A DNA stretch of 64,000 nt, taken from Physcomitrium patens. Lineage: Eukaryota; Streptophyta; Bryopsida; Funariales; Funariaceae. The DNA is taken from NCBI RefSeq assembly GCF_000002425.4, contig NC_037270.1:12755106-12819105 (forward strand), read 5' to 3'. How positions within the stretch are numbered: position 1 is the first letter of the stretch; every line of letters starts with the position of its first letter. A program made the position numbers and the translations under genes. Below the pieces are notes generated by a model. It did no database searches, was not told where the DNA came from, and saw nothing but the letters and a program-made list of their open reading frames with translations. Positions 1 through 11,330 of the stretch are shown here, one piece after another.

Positions 1-400
1 GTGGTTGACAAGCAAGGAAAAATTATATTGGGGCACTGAAACAGAGAAAGATTTTCAAAGCTTAAAAGATGTTTTCACAACAGCTCCAATTTTGATAAAT
101 CTACATTTCAACAAGCCCTATTTTGTAGAGACCAATGCCTCAAACTTTGCATTGGGAGAAATTTTGTCATAATATGGAAAAGACGGCAAACTTCATTTAA
201 TTGTATTTCATTCTAAAAAATTCTCAGTTGCAAAAATCAACTACAAAATCCTCGATAAAGAGCTATTTGCTATCGTAGATTCTTTTCAAGAATGGTGCCA
301 CTTTTTTGAAGGCACCTCTCATGAAGTGATTGTATATATAGAGCACAAGAATCTTGAATACTTCATGTCAGGATGAGTATTGAACTATCACCAAGCACGT

Positions 401-1561
401 TATCATATTGTAATTTATTCATAGTGTAAAAATAATGGTTATTATATTGATGTTATTTAATAATGACCTTAGAAAATAATGAGTTATTTTCTATAGAATT
501 TTATAGTTTATAGAAATCTTAAATAACTTATGTAAGTTTTATAAGTAAAAGTAGAAGTATTAGGTACAAATTTACTATCACTCTTTCAAGCATACAAAGA
601 GTTGTAGAAAGGTATTTAGCAACCGAAAGGTGGAGTTGGAAAGTTGACTTAGAAGACTTCAATTATTGTACAAGATTTGATGAAATCAGATCTGAAGTGA
701 GGAAGAAATGGCTAGTCGAAGTCAGAGCTTGCAAATTAAGGAATGTTGAACCGAATTGTTGATGGTTATATTTTGAGCCATTTTTTTTGAGAATTTTTGA
801 ATGAATTTTGGCTCAAACTTATCAAAGGTGTAGTTATAATATTGAAAAGCTACACAAAAAAATTTTCATCTCATTTGAGTATTGGGTTTGTAAGAAATCA
901 CAAAATCAGTACATAGGTGTTTGTAAGTCAACATGTAAAGGCCATGCTACTGAAATTGTGTTATATAGAGTTTTGTAAAGAATCGACGGTTGAAAATTGG
1001 ATATAAAAGAGTTAAGAATATTGCCTTACTTTTCAAAAAAATTGAGCTCAATCTAACGATTGGATTGAGAATTATCAAATTTTAAAGTTCAGTGCATCAA
1101 AGGGATTCAATATTGAAGGAATTATGGTATTACAAGGATTTTACTACCACAAAAAGGGTTTTGGAAATTATGAAAGATTTGAAAATTACTAATTGGTTTT
1201 ACTATTACTAGAGGTTTAATAATTATTATTTATTGCTACAACTTTTACTATTATTGGAGGCCCAGTAATTATTATTTACTACTATAATTTTTACTATTTT
1301 TGGAGGTCTAATAATTATTATTTATTGCTAAAAATTTTACTATTACTAGAGGTTTGATAATTGTTATTTATTGCTACAACTTTTACTATTACTAGAGGCT
1401 TGGCATTTGATGTTTATGACTACTATGTTTAATATCATGGAAAGGAATAAAAACAAAATTATAAATAATCTTGGAGTATTTTTCATCTTATGATTAATTG
1501 AGAATTTAGTATTAGCCAAAAGCCTAGCGCTTTTTCAAGACAAACTTTCTTTTCCTCGACA
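401..1561 (+). mobile_element. Solo LTR, lineage 2 (D-type), inserted in RNase H of Z
   Basis: About 1.16 kb between two pieces of the Z RNase H. The left end resembles the start of the D LTR at 14,910 base by base with some transitions, and the right end reads CGACA. A stretch near the right end (about 1515-1560) resembles the D LTR end (16,110-16,160). Flanking 4-mers are ACGT (397-400) and ACAT (1562-1565), a decayed 4-bp target duplication. There is no internal coding sequence, so it is a solo LTR left by LTR-LTR recombination. It carries a 46-bp tandem array. Confidence 0.7.
1197..1402. repeat. 46-bp tandem repeat array inside solo LTR
   Basis: About 4.5 copies of an AT-rich unit starting TTTTACTATTACTAGAGG, with starts at 1197, 1243, 1289, 1335 and 1381, an exact period of 46. 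Copies differ by a few substitutions. Confidence 0.85.
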
Positions 1562-1750
1562 ACATTGGAATATATCTTTATCACAATTTGATTTTTAGCA
1601 TAACATATTGACTTGGGAGCCAACAAAGATTATCAGATGCATTATCAAGATATTCCTACTTTTAACCAAAAGAAGACAAGGTAGCATATGATCAACAACA
1701 TGCAACCTTCTTAAAACCTTAGCATTTTCATCTTCGAACTATCAATGTAT

Positions 1751-2302
1751 TATCAAGGACAAAAACTCGATGAGGAAAAATATACACCAAAAGGCTATCT
1801 CGATATAATAAGTCAAAATATAAACAAGTAGGTATATTAAAAGGAAACTGGAATGGCTATTGCCACAAGACAAGAAACTAAAGACTCTTGAACCTGGACT
1901 AGAAGCAAGAAAGGAGTTGACAAGAGTGAAGAAGCCTTCACTCTTGTCTCTATATATACTATCTAACTAGGGGCTACGTGGCGACGTTCTATAGGACCTC
2001 CAATATGTGTTGACTTTGTAGGACACATGCCTTGACTTACAAGGCAAGTTTTTCTACGTGTGGGCCACATAATTAGCTTGATCTTCAAGCTAACAATATG
2101 TGTGGCACATGGCCAACTTGTTGACCACGTTTTTAATCCAAAAAGTCAATTAAAGACACCTATGAAGTCAAAGCAGCATCTAGGAAGTTTCTAGGAAGCT
2201 TTTATATTAAATATTATAGAATTAACTTACTTTTATCTACTTTTACTTACTTCTACCTATTTCTATATGTAATTATTAGCTTACATAATTATGGCCGTGA
2301 CA
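1751..2302 (-). repeat. 3' LTR of element A
   Basis: 552 bp, starting TGTCACGG and ending CTTGATA on the minus strand. It contains a TATATATA box (1951-1958), a 13-bp stem hairpin (1919-1948) and the internal polypurine tract just outside (about 2303-2316). It pairs with 7572-8123. Confidence 0.93.
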
Positions 2303-2343
2303 TTACCCCCCCTTCTAGAGACGAGTTCCACGAGGAGCGGTCA

Positions 2344-2766
2344 TCATATGTTGAGGAAATCTATGATGCGACGAATTGTATTCGCCACATACTCTGATCT
2401 CTGTTCTCTTCGAAGATGATTGATAGGGCCTCTCAACCATCGGTAGTGTCCCATACCAGGGCGGGAAGACCACCCAGTTATTTGATCATTGTTGAGGCCT
2501 TCGTAACTTCTTTCAAATAGAATATTCGGAACACCATCAGGAGTTGTTCCTACCTCTAGCAAAATCACCAAACATCGAGAGTTCCCTCCCAAATCGTGAT
2601 ACCAAACGCGTTGTATCTCACCATCTGTTCGAAGAAGAACATGTCGTTCTTGAAGATCTTCATCTCGATTGCGTCGTCTTGAAGGTTGTGACAATCGTAA
2701 TGTCTCATCCGGCAGGTCAGCAAATGAAGGTTCTTGAGTTGAATCCGCTAGTTGTTGGCTCTCCAT
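2344..2766 (-). CDS. Accessory 3' ORF of chromovirus A (140 aa, unknown function)
   Basis: An ATG-started open frame of 140 residues between the chromodomain frame and the polypurine tract. It is not gag, pol or a recognisable envelope: there is no signal peptide or membrane segment. The N-terminal third is acidic and arginine-rich, with an RRRNRDED-type run. The middle is hydrophobic, around LVILLEVGTTPDGVPNILF. The C-terminus carries a YRWLRGP motif followed by an arginine-rich helix-like stretch ending in IIDFLNI. A copy of exactly the same length span occurs in element B (33,595-34,017), and a more diverged one in Z (about 34,940-35,175), always at the same place. I do not recognise a family. 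Conservation of position and length argues that it belonged to the element rather than being chance. Confidence 0.75.
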   Translation of the reverse strand: MESQQLADSTQEPSFADLPDETLRLSQPSRRRNRDEDLQERHVLLRTDGEIQRVWYHDLGGNSRCLVILLEVGTTPDGVPNILFERSYEGLNNDQITGWSSRPGMGHYRWLRGPINHLRREQRSEYVANTIRRIIDFLNI

Positions 2767-2860
2767 CTAATTAGTGTCACAAATGCAAAGAAGTTACAAA
2801 CAAGGATAAGAAATTGAATGTTATCTTGCCTCAATCTTGTCTCTTTTATAAGAGAGATTT

Positions 2861-4351
2861 TCATCTTGGTTTTGATGGATGTCGTTGATGAAAAACTTTG
2901 ACTTTAGCTGATGCATTTCTTAGATTCCTGGATGGCTCCCATGTGCGTTCACTAATATCATATCCGCGCCAATGAACAAGATATTCCAGCTTATTTCGGC
3001 GCCGCCTTGAGTCTAATATCTCTTCCACCTCAAATTCTTCATTATTATCTACTTCTATAGGAGGCGGTGGCATTTGTCTTCTTCCTTGTATATCCACTGT
3101 CTTATATGGTTCAAGAAGAGACACGTGGAATACAGGATGGATCTTCATTGACTCCGGTAGATGTAACCGATATGCAACTGGGTTGATCTGTTCAGAAACA
3201 GAAAAGGAGCCAAGCCTACGATAGTCCAACTTGTCACAAGGTCGAGTAGTCTTGATATTGCGACGAAGTAGCCATACCTTATCACCCACGTTGATTTGTG
3301 GTTGCTCCTTATGATATAGATCTACGTTTATCTTTTGACATTCTTGAGCTTCCTTCAATTACGTCTTCATTATTGCATGTAACTCTGACAACCAATTTGC
3401 GATATCTTCTACTGCAGGATTATCAACTTTTGAAAAATCAAAAGTATCAAGTCATGGATGATAGCCATAATTGGCAAAGAAAGGTGTTTGTTGCATGGAA
3501 GAATGTACCGTATTATTATAAGCAAACTCTGCCAATGGCAGAAGGGTTGTCCAATCATCTTGTTGGTAGTTGATAGTACACCTTAAATATTGCTCCAAGA
3601 CTTGGTTTACGCGCTCTGTTTGTCCATCAGTTTGAGGATGGAAAGCCGAAGATAGCTTTATGTCCACTTTTAAAATCTTGAAAAGGGTCCTCCAAAATCT
3701 TGACACAAATTGAGTTTCCCTATCTGATATGATATCTTTAGGTAATCCATGATAGCGATAGATATTATCAATGAAAAGCTTAGCTGTTTCTTTACTTGTG
3801 ATAGATTTTGTACATGGCACAAAATGTGCCATCTTGGTGAAACGATCTACTATAACAAATATAGAATCATAAGATCTTGAGCTTGGAAGATCTGTGATGA
3901 AATCCATAGAAACAGAAGACCATGGTTGTTCTGGTATAGGTAATGGCTGAAGAAGTCCGTAAGGTCGATAACGAGGAATTTTTGATCTTGAACAAATATC
4001 ACATGATTGTACAAAGTCTTTGACTGACTTCCACATTTGTGGCCACCAAAAATCTCTTGATATGAGTTCCAAAGTCTTATTATATCCAAAGTGCCCTACT
4101 GTTGGAAAGTCATGACGTGCTTGAAGAACACGTAAACGTGCTTCTCCTTCTAGAACATATAGGCGTCCTTCAAAATATAATAGATTATTCTTGAACTCGA
4201 ACTTAGAAGGATCATGAGACTTGGAAGAATTATTCTCGATATCATAAACAAGAGGGTCTGAGGACATACTGGACTGGATTTGCTTGAAAAAAGTTGAATC
4301 AATAGTCAATGTTGATTTCATTGCTCGGAGATGAAATTGCTCCGGTTTCAA
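2861..4351 (-). mobile_element. Element A integrase and chromodomain region
   Basis: The integrase shows an HHCC-type zinc finger (GHFGYNKTLELI ... CDICSRSK) and a DDE core with MDFITDLP, SDRETQFVS and HPQTDGQTERVNQ. It is followed by a C-terminal GDKVWLLRRN module and a chromodomain near 2880-3040 containing FEVEEILDSRRRRNKLEYLV and WRGYDISERTWEP. The chromodomain defines chromoviruses and is known to steer integration to particular chromatin. Confidence 0.92.
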
Positions 4352-4363
4352 GAGGACCGTTCT

Positions 4364-5623
4364 TTATTGCTCAAAAGCTGCATCTCCTTCTTTTGGTGTA
4401 AAATAAGAACGTCTAGATAGGGCATCAGACAAACCTTGTTGTTTTCCTGGCCGATAAGTGATAATGAACTCGAATCTTGACAAAGACATACTCCAACGAG
4501 CTTGACGACGATTCAACACGCGTGCTGACATGAAATACTTGAGGTTCTTGTGATATGTATACACAGTGACTAGACTAGAAGCGCCTTCTAGATAATGACG
4601 CCATTCTTGAAAGGAATCCACGATCGCAAGAAGTTCTTTATCGTGGATCTCATAATTGATCTCAGCTGCTGAGAATTTTCTTGAATGAAAAGCTATCGGA
4701 TGAAGTTTGTCATCTGTTCCCATTTGTGATAAAACTGCACGGAAGGCAAAATTTGATGCATCTGTTTCCATAAAAAATGCCTTGGAAAAATCAACACGAT
4801 ATAAGACTGGTGCAGAGACAAACGATGTCTTCAAGGCTTCAAATGCTGCTTCCGCTTCTTGATTCCATTGGAATTTATCTTTACTAGTCAAGCGCATAAG
4901 TGGAGCTGCAACTCGTGAAAAATCTTTGATGAAGATCCGATAGTAATTGGCAAATCCCAAGAAACATTCGACATCTCTTACTGTCCTTGGAATCTTCCAA
5001 TCCATGATTGTTTGGACTTTCTTAGAATCCATCATGAGACCATCATTTGAAATGATGTATCCTAAAAAGTCAACTTGAGTAGTGTGAAATACACACTTTT
5101 TCATCTTGGCGTACAATCCTGCATCTCTAAGTTTTTGTAATACTTGACGAACATGTATTTCATGTTCTTCGATGTTCTTAAAATAGATCAGGATATCATC
5201 TAGATAGCAGACGACAAAATTGTCTAAGAATTCACGAAATACATCATTCATGAGATGTTGAAAAGTAGCTGGTACATTCGTGAGTCCAAAGGGCATGACA
5301 TTATATTCGAAATGTCCATACCTGGTTTGAAACGCAGTCTTCCATTCATCTCCTTCTTTGATCCGTACTAGATTATATGCTCCTCTTAGATCTATTTTTG
5401 TATAGATCTTAGCTTGATTCAACTAGTCAAGGAGTCCTAATATCAAAAGTAATGGATACCTGTTCTTGATTGTGATCTTGTTCAGTCCTCGATAATCAAC
5501 ACACATTCGTAAAGATCCATCTTTTTTCTTTACGAATAGAATTGGAGCTCCTGCTAGAGATTTTGAATGGCGTATGAAATTCTTTGCTAAATTCTTGTCA
5601 ATATATGTCTTGAGTTCAGCCAT
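4364..5623 (-). mobile_element. Element A reverse transcriptase and RNase H region
   Basis: Reverse transcriptase motifs include [38 protein letters not shown] and the catalytic YLDDILIY. RNase H follows, with a METDASNFA motif and YEIHDKELLAIVDSFQEWR. The order PR-RT-RH-IN is diagnostic of Ty3/gypsy. Confidence 0.93.
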
Positions 5624-5629
5624 CTCATC

Positions 5630-6349
5630 TTACGATAAACTGTAAATTGGTCCAAATGGTGGCTGAGTTCCTTCCTTGAGGTCGATTGAACAATCATATG
5701 GGCGATGCTCAGGAAGAATATCTGCATTCTTTTTCTCAAAAACGTCTTGATACTCGTGATATTGACTTGGAATGCCAATTGAAGTCTTTACGTTTTCAGA
5801 AATAGGTGCAGCATAAATAGCAAAAGTTGATCCTTCTTTTGCTGCGTGTATAAATGCTTTTGCACCTATCAGTACGGGTTTTATTATACTAGACTTATAA
5901 TTTTTTACTTGGTTGGTAGAACTATTAATAACGCTTTGGAAAAAGTCAAGTTTACATGAATTCCAATCTATTCGAGGGTTATATTTTTCTAGCCAGGATA
6001 AACCTAAAATAACTGGATTGGACGGGGATTTAATTATGTTAAAAGCTATGTAGCTATCATGACCGTCTATTGTTACTTTTATAGGATGAGTTTCATGAGT
6101 GACATCTTCAGAAGACAAGGGACGACCATCTATGACTTCTACATGTACTGGTTTATGTTTCTGTACAAAGGATATTTTACGACTTTTAACAAACTGTTCA
6201 TCTAAAAAACATGCTGAGGCTCCCGAATCTAATAAAGTAGAGGCTTTGTAATTCTTAGGTCCTAAATATAAGTCTATTATAAAATAAGGAGAGGGTTCTG
6301 AGGAGAGGATAGGACCTTCATTAGGAATTGTACAAGGTTCCAGCTGCAC
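5630..6349 (-). mobile_element. Element A aspartic protease region
   Basis: A retropepsin-type protease with the LLDSGASACFLD active-site motif and the VILGLSWLEKYNPRIDW flap-side motif typical of plant chromoviruses, followed by a linker to reverse transcriptase. Confidence 0.88.
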
Positions 6350-6354
6350 GGTCC

Positions 6355-7398
6355 CTATTGTAGCTGGACGAATCCGTTTTTCGACATATTGTCTTCTTTG
6401 ACCGTCGTACCCCTCATTTTATAGTTGCGTCGTTTCTTTGGACAATGTTGAGCAGTGTGCTTAGGTTCTCCGCAATATAAACATAATCCTTCTTGACGAC
6501 GACGAATCTTTTCTTGCTCAGTTAGGGGTTTAAAACGTACCGCGTCAATTTGCATGTCTTCTACTTCCGAATGTACGTTTGGCAAAGATGTTGATGTTGC
6601 CATTGAGTAATAACGTTGAGGTTCCCGTGAATGATTCTTGGATCGAAATTCAAAAAGTCGATTATCACATTTTACCGCAAAATTGATTGCTTGACCCAAA
6701 GTTTGAGGATCAGGTAAGTTGAGCATCAATTCCTTTACTTCGTATTGCAATCCATAAAGAAATTGACTGATGAGTGCAGCATCATCCCACTTGATGTCAA
6801 TTGCAAGTTGTCGAAATTGTGAAGCATATACTGTTACTGAGCGATTTTTTTGTCACAGAATTTGGATCTTATTTGTTGCAACACGAGTTGCATCGTGTTC
6901 ACCATACATAGATCGAAACTCCGCCAAAAAAGCTTCCAAATTGTCCAATATTGGATTTTGTTGTTCAAGAAAAGACGAAAACCACGATAATGCAGAGCCA
7001 GAAAGTAGAGTGCCAATAAACCTCACTTGTGATCCTGGAGTTGGATAGCTTTGCGGTTGAAGTTCAATTGCCAATTGTACTTGATTGATGAACCCTCGAA
7101 ACTTTAATCTCGTACCATCAAATTTCTCAGGTAAGGCAATTCTTGGTTCTCTAGTGCTTATAGGGTGTTGTACAATTGGAGAAGGAACGTGATTTGTTGT
7201 AGATGTTGAAGCAGCTCCGATCATCTCTATATCTCCACTTTCTGCTATTCTTGTTCTTTCATGTGTTGGTGAATTGAGTTGATGCATCGCAAGCATTAAC
7301 TCCCTCATTTGCTCTTGCATTTGTGCCATTGCACTCTTCATTTCAACAAGCTCTGCCATAATGACACTAAGAAGAAAAATTTGTTTGATATTGCTCAA
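6355..7398 (-). mobile_element. Element A gag region
   Basis: The capsid-type domain includes FDGTRLKFRGFINQVQLAI and SALSWFSSFLEQQNPILDNL. It is followed by a CCHC zinc knuckle (CLYCGEPKHTAQHC) near the C-terminus. The N-terminal part has a short coiled-coil-like stretch rich in M, Q and E. Confidence 0.88.
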
Positions 7399-7539
7399 GA
7401 CAAAAGAAAAGAAAGACTTGATAACAAAGAAGTTATTAAGAACAATATCAGTTTAGAAGTGGGTAATCTGCAAACTTCTAATACGCTTATGTCTTGTCAA
7501 GAGAAAGGGGTAATCCACTCTTACTAAAGGAAAAACAAA

Positions 7540-7571
7540 GCTCTGATATTGTAAGTGTACTCTTGTCAATC
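7540..7571 (-). promoter_or_regulatory. Primer-binding region of element A
   Basis: Two candidates lie just inside the 5' LTR. The nearest (7559-7569, two bases from the LTR) reads TTGACAAGAGT on the minus strand and is complementary to the predicted transcript start in the same LTR (7748-7738). A second, TATCAGAGC (7548-7540), looks like the initiator-methionine tRNA site used by many plant elements, but it begins 22 bases from the LTR, unusually far. Confidence 0.6.
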
Positions 7572-8123
7572 TATCAAGGACAAAGACTCGATGAGGGAAA
7601 ATATACACCAAAAGGCTATCTTGATATATTAAGTCAAAATATAAACAAGTAGGTATATTAAAAGGAAACTAGAATGGCTATTGCCACAAGACAAGAAACT
7701 AAAGACTCTTGAACCTGGACTAGAAGCAAGAAAGGAGTTGACAAGAGTGAAGAAGCCTTCACTCTTGTCTCTATATATACTATCTAACTAGGGGCTACGT
7801 GGCGACGTTCTATAGGACCTCCAATATGTGTTGACTTTGTAGGACACATGCCTTGACTTACAAGGCAAGTTTTTCTACGTGTGGGCCACATAATTAGCTT
7901 GATCTTCAAGCTAACAATATGTGTGGCACATGGCCAACTTGTTGACCACGTTTTTAATCCAAAAAGTCAATTAAAGACACCTATGAAGTCAAAGCAGCAT
8001 CTAGGAAGTTTCTAGGAAGCTTTTATATTAAATATTATAGAATTAACTTACTTTTATCTACTTTTACTTACTTCTACCTATTTCTATATGTAATTATTAG
8101 CTTACATGATTATGGCCGTGACA
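7572..8123 (-). repeat. 5' LTR of element A
   Basis: 552 bp, about six differences from 1751-2302. TATATATA is at 7779-7772 on the minus strand, and a 13-bp stem hairpin occupies 7740-7769. The predicted start of transcription, 31 bases downstream of the first T of the TATA box, falls at 7748. Confidence 0.93.
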
Positions 8124-8307
8124 TGTATCAATGTTTGTGGATTTATCATTTTTTGATCAAGTTCGCAAAGCCTTAAATACAGATCTTTTTGTTCTTAATA
8201 TCAAGCGACTTGCCAACAACCTTCCTGAAGAGTCTTCTAAATTCAAGTATAAAGACAACCTCTTATTCTTTGAGGAATGTTTATTCATTCCTGAAGAATA
8301 CTAGCAT

Positions 8308-9513
8308 TGTCGTATTACGTACTTTCCTGCTCGAGAACGTGCCGGGCGTCTGGCTGTAGAAGGTAGTATGGAGATTCACTAATATTCAAGCAGTCTATCG
8401 ATTTTTGACTGTTGGAATACAAACGATTGCAAGAATATATTGTAAATCTATATGAATGTCCTTTGATTGCTCGTCGAAAACTTTTTTATCCCAACTGGTA
8501 GGTTTCTAGACGTTACAGAGAACCCCAAACAATCCTATCTGCTAATCTCCGATACCGCTTTATATTCTCAACCTTGTATCCATTGATTGTCTTGTTAGAT
8601 TAATCCAATAAATTTCATTTTTTTGCATACTCAATCCTATAGACACCCTTTTAATTCTTCAATCACAGATGTAACTTCAATTTCACAAAACAGTCAAGAG
8701 TAATCACACCTACTTCATTAAAACCTGGATTCACCAATACAGCACTGACTTTAGCAACGATTGCCTCAATCTTCGCAAAACCCTATAAAAAAAAATCCCA
8801 ATTCTCTGTCTTTTTTCCGTGCCCGAAGCATGAAGCTAGCTCTCCAAGCCTTAAAAAACCTTTATTCTCTCCCTTCTTCATTTCTTAACCTATCCTCCCC
8901 TTTAATCCTAATTCTCCCATCTTTCAAACCCTAGCCTCTGAATTTCTTCAATCTTTCGTCTTCAATCTGGAATTGATTCCGCCGTCAGAGCTTTCTCTTC
9001 CGTTTTTACCTTTAAGAGATCTTTTTACTGAAAAGACATTCCTGGAATGGCACAAAAGACGGAACAGCCTGAAACGGAATCGGAGCCCTGTAATCGGGAC
9101 CACATTGAGTCACCCGACCAATTCAGCTCTTATATTGGCTAAGAGGCTCGTAGTAAGACCTGGATGTTCCTGTTATTGGACCGCATTGGGTTGCCCGACC
9201 AAGTCAGGTCTCATATTGGATAAAAGGCCCGTAATAGGACCTGAATTGGATGTCTTGAAATTGGATCCAATTGGCTCTTTGAACCAGGCTCACCCGTCGT
9301 TGAATTGGTCTTTTCCCTTTCTGCTAACTCCCGTTATTGGAATCGAACATAGCATTTCAGTATGCCCCGGCTGATTGTAACAGGGTGACTGAACCTGGCC
9401 TCTCAGTATTTGCACTGGAATTGGTCGTTGCTCTCAATATTCGAGGTAATTGAACATTAATAAAAGTTTCCTTTCTTTATATTTTCACGATATACTCATG
9501 TTACAACACGACA
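8308..9513 (-). mobile_element. Solo LTR, lineage 2 (F-type), inserted in Z
   Basis: 1.2 kb starting TGTCGTATTACG and ending ACACGACA on the plus strand. It closely resembles the F LTRs at 13,998 and 30,103 and lies in the same orientation. Flanking 4-mers GCAT and GTGT fit one ancestral GCGT duplicated and decayed at its CpG. It contains a roughly 80-bp imperfect tandem duplication around 9095-9260 (CCGACCAA...GGTCTCATATTGG). A 133-codon open stretch here (8973-9374) is LTR sequence and is not called as a gene. Confidence 0.75.
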
Positions 9514-10769
9514 GTGTGTTCTTTAGATATGCCATGACTTTCTTATAGTTGGACATTTTAGATTCAACAAGACCTTAGAACTTTTGTTTAGAGACTTTCG
9601 ATGGCCTAAAATATAAAAAGACGTTAAGAAATTCATACTATCATTTGATACCATTTCAAGGTCTAAGAATCCTCAACATTGGTCCTATAGACTTCTTCAA
9701 TCCCTTCCTATTCTAAAACAACCATGGTCATCTATCTCTATGGATTTCATTACAGATCTTCCACCAAAAAATTTATTTGATACTATCTTTGTAATTTCTG
9801 ATTGATTAATCAAGATGACACATTTTATACCTTGTAAGAAGTTAATTGCTAGTGAAGAGATGACAAGACTCTTTATTGGCAATGTTTATCATTACTACAG
9901 CTTGTAAGATGATATTGTGTCAGATTGTAGAGCACAATTTGTATCAAGGTTTTGAAAGGTACTTTTCAAGATTCTTAAGATTGACATCAACCTTTCTTTT
10001 TCCTTCCACCCTCAAACTGATGACCAAATGGAGAAAATCAACTAAATTCTTGAGTAATATTTGAGGTGCACCATCAACTATCAACAAGACGATTAGACTT
10101 CTTACTTGTTGTTGACAGAGTTTACATATAAAAATACAATCCATGCATCTATGTAACAAATGTCATTCTATTCAAAGTATGGACATCATCTAAAGTTGAA
10201 TATAATAGAGCCTTTAAAGTTGGCAAATTCCCAACAGAGGATTTTACTACGAAGATGGTCGAATTTTAAGCAACCATAAAGTCTCACCTAGAAAGGGCTC
10301 AACAACATTATAAGCTATTGGCAGATGAATTGAGGAAGAAATATCTTCTATTTCAAGTTGGTGATAAAGTATGGCTTCTTTGGCACAATATAAAAACCAA
10401 CAAGCGATGTGATAAGTTAGACTACCAAAGGCTAGGACTATTTAAGATTCAAAAAAAAATTAATTACTTAACTTATCACTTGGAGTTACCTTCATTTATA
10501 AAAATTCATTTAGTCTTTCATGTTTCACTTTTGGAAAGGTACAAAGAATCAAACACAGAAGATTAAAGACAACCACCACCTTCTATAGTTGAAATCAATG
10601 ATCATGTTGAATTTGACATAGAAGAGGTATTAAATTCAAGGATAAGCCATAGAAGACTTAAATATTTAGTACATTGGCATAGATATGATATCAACAATTA
10701 CACGTGGGAATCAATTGGTAATCTTATAAATGTATAAATAAAGGTTCAAAGGATCCATCAATGACATCT
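9514..10769 (+). mobile_element. Relic Z integrase to chromodomain segment
   Basis: Decayed plus-strand integrase with recognisable SMDFITDLP and DDIVSDCRAQFVSRF-like stretches, then a GDKVWLLWHNIKTNKRCDKL module (10,318-10,566). A chromodomain-like end follows at about 10,590-10,769. It continues the segment interrupted at 8307 and is itself interrupted by B at 10,769. Confidence 0.8.
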
Positions 10770-11328
10770 TGTCATGAACATACTCATGTAAGCCAGTTAT
10801 TATATATATAAATAAGTAGAAATAAGTAAAAATAAATAAAAGTAAGTTAATTCTATAATATTTGATATGGAAGCTTTGTAGAAGCTTCATAGATACTGCT
10901 TTGACTTTATAGGTATCTTTAATTGACTTTTTGAATTAGAAACATAGTCAAGAAGTTAGCCATGTGCCACACATGTTGTTAGCTTGAAGACTAAGCTAAC
11001 TATATGGCCCACACATAGAAAAACTTGCCTTGTAAGTCAAAGCATGTGTACTACAAAGTCAATACATATTGGAGGTCCTATAGAACATCGCCTTCTAGCC
11101 CCTAGTTAGATAGTATATATAAAGACAAGAGTGAAGCCTTCTTCACTCTTGTCAACTCCTTTCTTACTTCTAGTCTAGTTTTAAGGGTCTCTAGTTTTTT
11201 TGGCTTTTTGGCAATGGCCATTCCAGTTTCTTTTTTAATATATATATTAAATTATTTCTATTTTATCATCTTTCTTTGAGAGAAGTTTCACTCTTTTATT
11301 TGTCTTTATCGTGTTCTTGTACCTGATA
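10770..11328 (+). repeat. 5' LTR of element B
   Basis: 559 bp beginning TGTCATGAAC and ending ACCTGATA. It contains the TATATATA box (11,114-11,121) and the 13-bp stem hairpin (11,124-11,153). The predicted transcript start, 31 bases from the first T of the TATA box, is at 11,145. Confidence 0.9.
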
Positions 11329-11330
11329 GA

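Larger units (their letters stand above)
1751..8123 (-). mobile_element. Element A: young full-length chromovirus (Ty3/gypsy)
   Basis: A minus-strand LTR retrotransposon of 6.37 kb with all parts in order: 5' LTR (7572-8123), gag, protease, reverse transcriptase, RNase H, integrase, chromodomain, an extra 3' frame, polypurine tract and 3' LTR (1751-2302). Both sides carry the 5-bp target duplication TGTAT (1746-1750 and 8124-8128), and the flanks rejoin into Z sequence. The two LTRs are both 552 bp and differ at about six positions by eye (about 1.1%), so insertion is recent. The coding part is close to whole with a handful of breaks. It is the best-preserved member of its lineage in the window. 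Confidence 0.93.

Noticed and set aside
7550-7571. Extending the A LTR to 7550 to bring it next to the tRNA-type primer site
   Set aside because: The outer LTR copy begins at the base matching 7572, both LTRs are then 552 bp, and TGTAT target duplications fit only this edge; the B 3' LTR ends at the equivalent base.
8973-9374. 133-codon plus-strand open frame
   Set aside because: It lies wholly inside a solo LTR and includes the LTR's own tandem duplication.
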